Shown here: in pieces, positions 42,101 through 47,139 of the stretch
Layout of the letters: every line of letters starts with the position of its first letter
Position numbering within the stretch: the first letter of the stretch is position 1
Origin: a virus
Length of the DNA: 48,189 bases
Virus record (IMG/VR): IMGVR_UViG_3300028388_001540
Coordinates: 1 to 48,189 of that record
Direction: 5' to 3' (one strand)
Program-made: the position numbers and the translations under genes
Notes under the pieces: model-generated
Told to the model about the DNA's origin: nothing
Seen by the model: the letters and a program-made list of their open reading frames with translations, nothing else
Databases searched by the model: none

Positions 42101-42444
42101 TAGTTGATGAAAAGACGAGGGCGATATATAACACATACATAGAACTTGACAATGATAAGTCTGCTTTACCTTCAGATATAAGAAACACTGAATCTATAAA
42201 TGTTGATGGGGTTTCAGTAAAGTACGAGATTGACAAAGATGACCTTATGGGTTTGTACTTTGAAAGAGGGAAGTTAATAAACGGTCTTATGACACCTGAA
42301 ATACTTTCTAAGTTGAGAACAACGTCAGACCCTAAGAAAAGAAAAGATATTCTAAAATCGATATACAAGGAAGTAAACAACCTTAAATACTATCAATTAC
42401 TAAAAGACGCTTACTTCTTAAAGAATGGGAAACGTGTGAATTAA
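33160..42444 (+). CDS. Giant polyvalent virion protein, 3094 aa
   Basis: Two copies of a helical repeat open it: QFYDYLVSKDIKVPATYEEF (7-26) and QFHSFVKSKGITVPESVDEF (about 39-58). A collagen-like PTGPTGPTGATGADG follows near 155. Near 1127-1145, VFVKEGEKRKGVATSIIDKVI resembles GNAT motif A. Residues about 1241-1352 (IKIFKGIGGKKD...EGFFTAVDKNLAEDYARGEG...TTFEVVEIDG) resemble an ADP-ribosyltransferase-like domain of large polyvalent proteins. Long Lys/Glu coiled coils (about 1367-1480 and 1700-1890) and a hydrophobic span near 1501 follow. The C-terminal third is helical with another hydrophobic span near 2850. Such proteins are usually ejected into the host with the DNA; the enzymatic parts are inferred. 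Confidence 0.75.
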   Translation: MNDKGKQFYDYLVSKDIKVPATYEEFQSSMQDSAIASQFHSFVKSKGITVPESVDEFSSVFSIQEAQESVPDVKKKEQTEPTQAVQTQQAAPTQVAPLPGLGGVSEEPTPSPSVGQGVLRDVDRNQPRGEAFISQASDLTRTDVREPQVDGEELPTGPTGPTGATGADGQGDIVPDIDYETMGIGETPTGAPISMDDPYIRKQDELRRQARDNNYQFGIDEPDEFLPNYTAVGIPENVKESDVKDYLSNQIGEVQRRVNQVMSNPEAYGFPQRILSATEEDIQELTNQIYKQASPASTYNRGRGGLVPLPIESQGENFINLDESYFRNVVKNAVNNYKSRYEVEKNERILTEITSDYIKAGYEKEKIRGVIFGELSNQEKFDQEEKKLYDINNQLRTLRGQLSSLTPDSPKYSEVQQKYNGLILSADDARKKLGDDREALYDTRTGERVDKIDSPNTSDLTLQIQDEMDQLTFEEDIQDVYIKAGLADNEHRSYGQKAKFDIEIPLTRTGKTDMLMHGQAIDGLKMLGYQSSPVLDEDGNQTNRISFKDVSLSDISNSYVRQAVRKTNEKLAEDAERWHDRNVDFMVKRIAARNMSLLNIDPGKIKKEQFSALGIDFYPTRMLEVIGEEVLPKGMTEEIGISDVKLVDNAIPQLEAHGIELTESQKENAKRGIDLEVQEGVASFVPVIGELAFLNKGAGALKTVTGLGKIVETLRTGSKLERGTAIAIEALIEEGQMQIADMNTGAGASFSIMGNRLRKYGLDKFPLRFKGELARLNKLGDNVWSNSMTGVVTMEFASNVEAAIEDFMGGETMQNHIEQNYSDLSEVGKRGLVNALVFNVIGARGLIGKGQGGFRIRKMEEARDEMRSKGYTQEADRLDSYIKEYYAGKKTSWEVQLTPEEKSAIRNRMARAGETGDVEIQEWFSKNPEEGKKVLKKGVVSVGTFDKIKSLFGIRPEIIRDLSESKVEKVGENYEVKLLTDGKEVASYKTESKEEAETVSNEINTGLKEKESVGETVPTVTEPTGDIVPAKQKGRLTKFSTPKDGIVGEVTYEDGTKKELTQEEYDALEKQEGLFDVETGTQPVAEAVPVEVESLETGGVKYYRTDENGNEIGSTEVTPVGNKIQIDNVFVKEGEKRKGVATSIIDKVISDYSGKTYDYIDENGNTFSEPYQIEVGTIVSEEGEAFIGSVRDKIDKFNVKQETVPAEAKEAAIAEPISEASLEDGRVEITNVKSGTHTSTKPIKIFKGIGGKKDLKGARINAHKGAEGFFTAVDKNLAEDYARGEGVSETVLPKGTTFEVVEIDGTGMTPGQYRDAEVKAINESKADVVKLITVDGKIKAGTKKQEQYVIKNEKLIEDAIQEQAAGKVPVQPEAKAGEKVEEGEPKAEPEKPTQEGKEVLSEEDAKSEEKVKEFVEENLSDEKKQEEADKEIESKSEEELKEDVPDVLESISETEREKLDREAKFKGKSTVDYVIDYLKGKLKNVRQSIKNILEKIKSNYRKAIITTAVIASVVKGSEVKIGGTSLRDVFKDATELVVTEGKSKGENLVLDFAVENPEGFKAILESYGENKYLDAIAAKAGVYEPGVFEVENKIPRDKPTEGETPIGLMALPLLFGGTRRRRKPLENADADKVVTDWMEDVQRIYDAQKTKDKQAAVDEAATNLAMSGRLNEIAPDQRLKVLEDIAKQTAAMDEKKSVSITSELQGLTLKEQFKQGFEEYVSAMKQKESDRKEKAKEVAQKKIDAEKEKVSKLKEKAKQEKEEAKQGFEEYLDARKRKEAERIQKIESKLRERIDNLKEKAKEAVQNAKDDVAARKIFNEIIKAEMNELGLGTLKQSEVTRLLSMAKNADKKKVEELIENGINLMVKAAKKNLKTAAEASKKKLAERIKKGDFGTADQKAIAIANIPVENIPVKRLPEYYDLLDNLVSKRGKISAVDLNKASDFIDSISEEIENKIGGVETLAELYDVFDSERKIESESQEYTEAKKLKKDERNARQQALINRIEGKAKEEFKSFLEELGMPTEITDFANNEFDAIVKEHKRQNTEKGKPLTSAKKIEKIKEKRQQAIDNFNSLYPIEKGSRGIDVSLYKNNEVLAEAAAFFNKLGNNQLKDLLPSEINALPLIYENMNFGLMTSSVFRIMSKIKGSMTVDQMSESSSQFSRMLAASPKDLPGDVKTMAEDFTLPLYNLVKPETPTSVSIKDAKELGRRMLAEQTPYIKYLMKGIKGDPVYEMLNGLTGAMTSASSMVTDAKRKTYDLFMGMKGLPLENNMMISTFHRIREHQALKGEKDITIRRPIEYVDAKIETARTDNQGVYDLMVGIKDKYFDKNGDPKIDKLTGESLIEKEINKRGGKELVDFMDKMNEVTREMGRTIAVIRGIPYKEIDLYGASRAEHGTDNLSEKMSKITAGKTLSSVKSGAVLSRTGNTKKTFDAVGDFLSSFDNTVHEYYLTEPLSTISNFVSIANKTGNVNLARYANAIKDYVSGSIENQIKTNYSDGGFWMNLMNDIISTRKSGAVFGLGVKPFAETFSQINKILLIPEARKSFMTGIQVLKESGDGVLNFQKAFEFMRAIQSTHQNRAGVLNAEVYYQPGYFERKLKSNTGKYLNIYNKLRPLLKPTKGMKRGLQRAAEISQMAPDAFGVIQVNIGAFAEKFKELTGKYPDINKIIEDKQYRAENADAIRKSRAYADKLTSSTAAPSSMSEVSKAGYLLPPFRMGYIKKEPGTKSQNLFILDTYSGSEKRTLLTNLKELRDSLMKPFIARGMSESWTGSEKKTFDVLQEITGRNVAGISYQIYRLLGFATLNTLIQILEKELFGTDEEELDLYEEFEKGAKKGILDQALLPLLGNASWVTRLMLLGGIYVAAKYTEGELDEDEESYSEEFKKSVYLPDLNRYGNIPVTVSKFGFEGQVAADALELSMMVESLTENQSISSADIGKLAFLLSRNAAPTPQEALRLMRLPRTMQKVEKANKLINGINSSFIVDEKTRAIYNTYIELDNDKSALPSDIRNTESINVDGVSVKYEIDKDDLMGLYFERGKLINGLMTPEILSKLRTTSDPKKRKDILKSIYKEVNNLKYYQLLKDAYFLKNGKRVN

Positions 42445-42473
42445 GTACACAATGTTATATCCTCAAAATTCCG

Positions 42474-42481
42474 TACCTTTG
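42474..42481 (+). promoter_or_regulatory. Bacteroidetes -7 box TACCTTTG, 4 nt before ATG
   Basis: TACCTTTG then ACTT then the ATG at 42486. It starts the unit of basic proteins and fibre genes. Confidence 0.65.
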
Positions 42482-42485
42482 ACTT

Positions 42486-42836
42486 ATGCCGAAAGATAGT
42501 TGCTATAGGAAGTATGCCTCTAAAATGAAAAATAGTGCAAGGCGTTCTCAGCTTATAGCAAAGTGCCGTAAGAAAAGCGGTAAGGTTAAGAAGAGTAAGG
42601 CAGGAGCGAAGCTAAAAAGGTGGGAAAAGGAAAAATGGGTTGATACCCGAACAGGTAAGGCATGTGGTGCTGGTGGTAAGAACGAGTATTGCAGACCTAC
42701 CAAGCGTGTTTCCAAAAAGACTCCGAAGACAAGATCGGAAATGTCCAAGTCGGAACTCGCAAGAAAGAAAAAGGAGAAGAGCAGGGTTGGAATGGGTAAA
42801 CGAGTAAAAGCAGTAAAGCGTGGCAGAAAAAAGTAA
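42486..42836 (+). CDS. DUF5872-like very basic protein, 116 aa
   Basis: The core KAGAKLKRWEKEKWVDTRTGKACGAGGKNEYCRPTKRVSKKTP matches the DUF5872 pattern (W-x2-E-x-W-x-D, then C-G and Y-C-R-P), found in phages and other DNA viruses. Both ends are Lys/Arg-rich (SARRSQLIAKCRKKSGKVKK... and KRVKAVKRGRKK). The Cys pair may bind metal. The charge suggests it coats or compacts DNA; its biochemical role is unknown. The gene has its own near-leaderless promoter. Confidence 0.75.
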   Translation: MPKDSCYRKYASKMKNSARRSQLIAKCRKKSGKVKKSKAGAKLKRWEKEKWVDTRTGKACGAGGKNEYCRPTKRVSKKTPKTRSEMSKSELARKKKEKSRVGMGKRVKAVKRGRKK

Positions 42837-43125
42837 GCATAGCAGAGCGAAAGCAACTATGAAGCGTTTAGGTCTTAAGGGCTTCAATAAGCCTAAGAAG
42901 ACTCCATCTCACGCTAAAAAAAGCCATGTAGTAATGGCTAAGGTCGGTGATAAGACCAAGCTTATTCGTTTCGGTGAGCAGGGTGCAAAGACTGCTGGTA
43001 AACCCAAGAAGGGTGAGTCAGAGAAGATGACAAAGAAACGTAAGAGTTTTAAGGCTCGTCACAGAAAGAACATAAAAAAAGGCAAAATGTCTGCTGCCTA
43101 TTGGGCGGACAAGGTTAAATGGTGA
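42820..43125 (+). CDS. DUF6321-like basic protein, 101 aa
   Basis: The GTG at 42820 opens MAEKSKHSRAKATMKRLGLKG; the body has TPSHAKKSHVVMAKVGDKTKLIRFGEQG and the end RKSFKARHRKNIKKGKMSAAYWADKVKW. This follows closely a phage family (DUF6321) defined by SHVV, IRFG and SAAYWADKVKW. It is strongly basic and probably binds DNA or a virion surface. It overlaps the preceding gene by 17 bp, and its TGA lies within the first codons of the next gene. Confidence 0.75.
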   Translation: MAEKSKHSRAKATMKRLGLKGFNKPKKTPSHAKKSHVVMAKVGDKTKLIRFGEQGAKTAGKPKKGESEKMTKKRKSFKARHRKNIKKGKMSAAYWADKVKW

Positions 43126-43217
43126 GAATCATGGCTTACGGTAAGAAATCAGGAATGAAGAAAGGAAAGAAGTGCAAAAAGCACGGTAAAATGAACTGCA
43201 AGAGTTGTAAGAAATAA
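43119..43217 (+). CDS. Tiny basic Cys/His protein, 28-32 aa
   Basis: From the ATG at 43119 the frame reads MVRIMAYGKKSGMKKGKKCKKHGKMNCKSCKK; the ATG at 43131 gives a 28-residue form. C-x2-H ... C-x2-C could hold one zinc ion. It is coupled to the preceding gene by overlap and completes a trio of basic proteins. It probably binds nucleic acid or condenses DNA. Confidence 0.6.
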   Translation: MVRIMAYGKKSGMKKGKKCKKHGKMNCKSCKK

Positions 43218-43223
43218 TAGAAG

Positions 43224-44042
43224 ATGGCTATCAACCAACTTTCATTCAGTGTATGTTTAGACTGTTCGAGTAACAAATACTCGGTGACTGATACATCATC
43301 AGGATCAGTTACAGCTCCAATAACAGCTGAAACATTGAAGGTGACCTATCCGAATGATGATAGTGTTACGCTTGATCTTTTTGGTAATGACTCAGATACA
43401 CTGTTTGGTAAGTCACTGACATCAAGTGCTTTAGGAGCTTCGTCTGTTTCAATTTCATTTGTACCTGCACTTATTGGAACATACAGTTATGAGTTTTACA
43501 TCATATATGTTGATTCAAACGGTGACCTTGCTTACGAGCCAATATCCGCAAGTTCAACATCAAGTTCATTCTCTGGTGCTGCGTCTGACATCATAAGCGC
43601 AATTACAGCGGTATCTTCGACAACAGGAGTCAGTGCTGTGTACAATTCTACTACACGTTTTATTGATATGTCAGGAACATCATTCGGTGTTGTTGCCATT
43701 GCAAATGGAACTTCAAATGTAACCGTTGAATCTGTTAATGCTGAGACGCTTACTGATGGGAAATACATACTGACATGGAGCCTGACAGATGATGATGCCA
43801 CATACAACGCATCTACAGAGTCGTACTTCTTGTGCAACGTTGAGTGCTGTGTAAGAGGAAAGATGGCAGACATCGATGTAAGTTGTGACTGTGTGGGAGA
43901 CAAGAAGACGGATGAGGCCATTGAAGCCATGCTGATGTTGCAAGGTATCAAGGCTGCTGCTGCATGTGGAAAGGACGCTAAAGCTGATAAGTTGCTTGAA
44001 GGACTTCAGGCGATATGTAATAACGAATGTAAAAGCTGTTAA
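43224..44042 (+). CDS. Virion protein with Cys-rich C-terminus, 272 aa
   Basis: The first 200 residues are beta-rich and Ser/Thr-rich (MAINQLSFSVCLDCSSNKYSVTDTSSGSVT...), like phage virion surface domains, with an inserted helix DIISAITAVSSTTGVSAVY. The C-terminus switches to a helical, Cys-rich segment (FLCNVECCVRGKMADIDVSCDCVGDK...ACGKDAKADKLLEGLQAICNNECKSC). This may be a metal-binding or trimerisation end. It opens the fibre gene cluster. Confidence 0.6.
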   Translation: MAINQLSFSVCLDCSSNKYSVTDTSSGSVTAPITAETLKVTYPNDDSVTLDLFGNDSDTLFGKSLTSSALGASSVSISFVPALIGTYSYEFYIIYVDSNGDLAYEPISASSTSSSFSGAASDIISAITAVSSTTGVSAVYNSTTRFIDMSGTSFGVVAIANGTSNVTVESVNAETLTDGKYILTWSLTDDDATYNASTESYFLCNVECCVRGKMADIDVSCDCVGDKKTDEAIEAMLMLQGIKAAAACGKDAKADKLLEGLQAICNNECKSC

Positions 44043-44045
44043 GAA

Positions 44046-44750
44046 ATGAGCTGTAATTCATGTTCAAATATAACACTGCCTGGAGTTCCAGGACCTGTTG
44101 GGGCAACGGGTGCGACAGGCGCACAAGGACCCCAGGGTGATACAGGCGCACAAGGACCTCAGGGTTCAACTGGCGCACAAGGACCCCAGGGAGATAATGG
44201 CGTATCAATTATTGAAATAGACACTGCTCAAGGATCATTGAGTGGTTCTGCCATAGGTACTACAACTCAAACATCAGCTACAACAGCCAGAGCGTTCACT
44301 ATACCTGCTAATACATGGCAGACCGTTGACGATATGGTGGAGCTTGAGCTTATGGCTGTCGGTGAGGTTTATGACGCTCCAATTGCCTATCATAAGATTT
44401 ACGTTGAACTTGATGGAGTTGCTATTGGTCTAGGTCTTCCAGGAGAAGTTATTGCTCCGTCAAGAATGGGACCTTTAATGCATTTGAAATTACAACTTGT
44501 TCTTTCTGATGCTGGATCAAACAAGATCATCCCAATTGCAGATTATTCTTATCAATTCGGAAACTACTTAAATCTATCAAGTGCTGGAAGCAATACTGAT
44601 AGTTACGAATACAGAATAAGAGGTTCCGAGATAACAATGTCAACAGCAATATCATCTGGTATAACGTTAAAAGTTGCCCCTATAACCGCAAACGCAGCGG
44701 CAACAATGAATCTTTTTTACGCGAAGTTAACATCATATAAAAGAGTATAA
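44046..44750 (+). CDS. Collagen-like fibre protein, 234 aa
   Basis: After MSCNSCSNITLP comes a run of about 13 Gly-X-Y triplets (GVPGPVGATGATGAQGPQGD..., about residues 13-52) that would form a triple helix. A beta-rich head of about 180 residues follows, probably a trimeric knob. At DNA level GGCGCACAAGGACC recurs three times, so triplet number could change by slippage or recombination. The stop overlaps the next ATG (TAATG). It probably contributes to a host-contact fibre. Confidence 0.8.
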   Translation: MSCNSCSNITLPGVPGPVGATGATGAQGPQGDTGAQGPQGSTGAQGPQGDNGVSIIEIDTAQGSLSGSAIGTTTQTSATTARAFTIPANTWQTVDDMVELELMAVGEVYDAPIAYHKIYVELDGVAIGLGLPGEVIAPSRMGPLMHLKLQLVLSDAGSNKIIPIADYSYQFGNYLNLSSAGSNTDSYEYRIRGSEITMSTAISSGITLKVAPITANAAATMNLFYAKLTSYKRV

Positions 44751-45757
44751 TGTCGTTACTTAACATACAATCATTAACAGCTCTAACGAGTGGTACGTTA
44801 AACATAAGCGTAGACCCATCTCCATCTTTACTTGTAGATAGTGCAAGTATAGCTAGGGTAACTGGAACGGTAACTCTTGTTGGTCCGTTGGCTATATCAC
44901 CAACAGGTACACCCCAAAAGAACATGAATGTAAAGGTTCTTTGGGAGGCTTCAGTAACCCCGTCAGGAAGTTCTGTCACGATATTCGGTGAAACTGTTCC
45001 TGACGAATTATTGTCAAGTAATTTTGTTGCTGAGTGTATCTATAACGGATCTGCTTGGGTTGTAAACTTACTCCCTGACTTTGCGGGAACAGGAATAATT
45101 GCAGGTAAACTTCTTGGCACTGATTCAATTTCAACAACAAAGATAATTGATGACGCGGTAACCAACGCTAAACTTGCAAACATTTCAAGAGGAAGTGTAA
45201 AGGTTGGTGGTGCTTCAGATGCCCCTACAGATCTTGATGCTAAAACAAGTGGGAATATTTTGGTCGGAGACGGTACAGATGTAGCTTCTGTAGCTGTAAG
45301 TGGAGATGCTACTCTTTCTTCGGCAGGAGCGTTGACAATTGCAAACAGTGCGGTTACTACGGCTAAGATCGATGATGGTGCTGTTACTCCTTCTAAAATG
45401 AGTGCGGGTGCTAGAAAGTCAATGGTCGCTATTCCAGTTTCGTTTGAAACAGCGGGTGAGATAGGTGTTATAAAATACACCATGTGCTTTGACTGTACGG
45501 TGGACGGAATTGAAGCCACTGTGACGAAGCCAGCAGCAACAGACACTGCAACGATCATATTCAAAGACCATGGAGGGTCTGTTCTTACGGGTTCTCAGGT
45601 TGACATAACAACTGGACTTGTACTTGGCAACATCGTGTCAACTACTCCAACGGCTAACAACACGTTCAGTGCTGGTGAGCAGATAACATTTGAAACAAGT
45701 AAGACAACAGCAGGAACTGGTAATTGCACAGTGGTATTGTGCCTGACACATGATTAA
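44750..45757 (+). CDS. Tail-fibre-like protein, 335 aa
   Basis: The middle carries fibre-type repeats: STTKIIDDAVTNAKLA, then SVKVGGASDAPTDLDAKTSGNILVGDG, VAVSGDATLSSAGALTIANSAVTTAKIDDGAVTPSKMS. The T-x-A-K-I/L-x-D-x-A-V-T style is widespread in phage fibres and precedes a C-terminal beta domain here. It is coupled to both neighbours by one- to four-base overlaps, so the fibre genes are made together. Confidence 0.75.
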   Translation: MSLLNIQSLTALTSGTLNISVDPSPSLLVDSASIARVTGTVTLVGPLAISPTGTPQKNMNVKVLWEASVTPSGSSVTIFGETVPDELLSSNFVAECIYNGSAWVVNLLPDFAGTGIIAGKLLGTDSISTTKIIDDAVTNAKLANISRGSVKVGGASDAPTDLDAKTSGNILVGDGTDVASVAVSGDATLSSAGALTIANSAVTTAKIDDGAVTPSKMSAGARKSMVAIPVSFETAGEIGVIKYTMCFDCTVDGIEATVTKPAATDTATIIFKDHGGSVLTGSQVDITTGLVLGNIVSTTPTANNTFSAGEQITFETSKTTAGTGNCTVVLCLTHD

Positions 45758-46503
45758 TGGGCTACAGAATAGAAAATAAGGCAACAGAGCTTCTTATCTA
45801 CGATACGGATGGGAAGAACATCAACTATTACCCAAAGTCTGAGTTGTCTGTTTCTGCTAGTAATGGAATCATAATCATTACACGTACCCAAGGAGATTCT
45901 GAAAGTACCATATTCAATCAAGAGGCATCAGAGATAGATGACCCCTCAGTTAACTCAGTGTATGAACTTGTCACCACGATCAAATCGTACCTGACATCTC
46001 ATGGTGACGATGACATATCAGGAGGATTTGCAGACTACAATGACAATGCTACGTCAGGAACACCGTTAAGTGTAACTGGTGGCGGTGCGGCAGTGGTCCT
46101 GACAAATGATACCCTTGGTGCTTACACCAATACCCAGTTCCTACCTGAAGGAGTGAGTAGACTTTGGGATGCAAGTACGAATAACTTTGATTGGTCTGAA
46201 CTGTCTGCTGGAGACATGGTTGATATCAGGGCTGATATTACCGTCACAACATCGTCATCCAATACGGCTATAGATGTACTTCTTCATCTTGGCTCAGGAG
46301 GTAGTGCATACACCATACCTTTCTTACAGGATTACAACTTCAAGACATCTGGAACATATCAGAAGGTAATGTTCAACTCTATTTACATGGGTGATGCGAA
46401 CACTTTGAATAACGGTGGTCAGTTCAAGATAACAGCAGACGCAAACTGTACGGTAGTAGTGAACGGTTGGTACGTTAGATGTCTAAGAAGAGGAGTGGTA
46501 TGA
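45757..46503 (+). CDS. Putative fibre/receptor-binding protein, 248 aa
   Basis: The N-terminal part (MGYRIENKATELLIYDTDGKN...NSVYELVTTIKSYLT) looks like an attachment domain. The C-terminal 150 residues (VLTNDTLGAYTNTQFLPEGVSRLWDASTNNFDWSELSAGDMVDIRADITV...) have the strand pattern of a jelly-roll receptor-binding head. The same order, short base then jelly-roll, is usual in phage host-recognition proteins. It overlaps the next gene by 25 bp. Confidence 0.6.
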   Translation: MGYRIENKATELLIYDTDGKNINYYPKSELSVSASNGIIIITRTQGDSESTIFNQEASEIDDPSVNSVYELVTTIKSYLTSHGDDDISGGFADYNDNATSGTPLSVTGGGAAVVLTNDTLGAYTNTQFLPEGVSRLWDASTNNFDWSELSAGDMVDIRADITVTTSSSNTAIDVLLHLGSGGSAYTIPFLQDYNFKTSGTYQKVMFNSIYMGDANTLNNGGQFKITADANCTVVVNGWYVRCLRRGVV

Positions 46504-46841
46504 TATTCAACGAATCGAACATAACGAACAGAACTGTATTGGCGAGGTGTTGCTTTGCCGATATGGTCATTGATATGCTTGAGGCTCGTGCCATCGGAGA
46601 TACTGAACTGTATGAGTGCAAGAAGAGAAAGGCAATGTTCCTGTCGTATGCTATTGGAGAAATGTGTACCTACATAGACGAAGGAGTTTACACATTGAAT
46701 CAAAGCGCAGACACAGAGGTTTCTTGCTTTAAAGACGCAACTGCTAAAAAGTTTCTGGCTCAAATGGATGAGCTTTGTGGATGTCCATGTGGATGTTCAG
46801 ACGCGAAAATATTAGACGATAATCTACCTAAATACATTTAA
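46479..46841 (+). CDS. Cys-rich hypothetical protein, 120 aa
   Basis: MSKKRSGMIFNESNITNRTVLARCCFADMVIDMLEARAIGDTELYECKKRKAMFLSYAIGEMC... is mostly helical and ends with a dense Cys cluster (CGCPCGCSDAK). The 43224 product also ends in a Cys-rich helical segment, so the two may be related in function. It may be a chaperone or base of the adhesin complex; no family is recognised. Confidence 0.6.
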   Translation: MSKKRSGMIFNESNITNRTVLARCCFADMVIDMLEARAIGDTELYECKKRKAMFLSYAIGEMCTYIDEGVYTLNQSADTEVSCFKDATAKKFLAQMDELCGCPCGCSDAKILDDNLPKYI

Positions 46842-46842
46842 A

Positions 46843-47136
46843 ATGTCAAAATTATCACCAGGCGAAGTAGAGAGCCTAGACAAGTTGAGAAAGGTTGTAG
46901 GTAACGGATGTAAGTTACTACCTGTTGGGGCGCATACAGGTTTGTCTGCTTACTGTTTTATTGCTCAAGAAGACACAACAATATCAGCATTCTCTGTTGA
47001 TGGGGTCGATGCTCGTTCTGCATACGGTCTTGACAATGGGCTGAAGGCTGGAGCGTATATTGTAGTACCAGAGGGAAGCGTAATTACAGCGTTGACAATT
47101 GATACAGCTGGAAGCGTTATCGTATACAATCTGTAA
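46843..47136 (+). CDS. Small virion-associated protein, 97 aa
   Basis: MSKLSPGEVESLDKLRKVVGNGCKLLPVGAHTGLSAYCFIAQEDTTISAFSVDGVD... is beta-rich after a short helix and looks like a small jelly-roll or cupin-like fold ending ITALTIDTAGSVIVYNL. It lies 1 nt after the previous stop and 3 nt before the adhesin gene. It is probably a fibre accessory protein. Confidence 0.55.
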   Translation: MSKLSPGEVESLDKLRKVVGNGCKLLPVGAHTGLSAYCFIAQEDTTISAFSVDGVDARSAYGLDNGLKAGAYIVVPEGSVITALTIDTAGSVIVYNL

Positions 47137-47139
47137 GAA

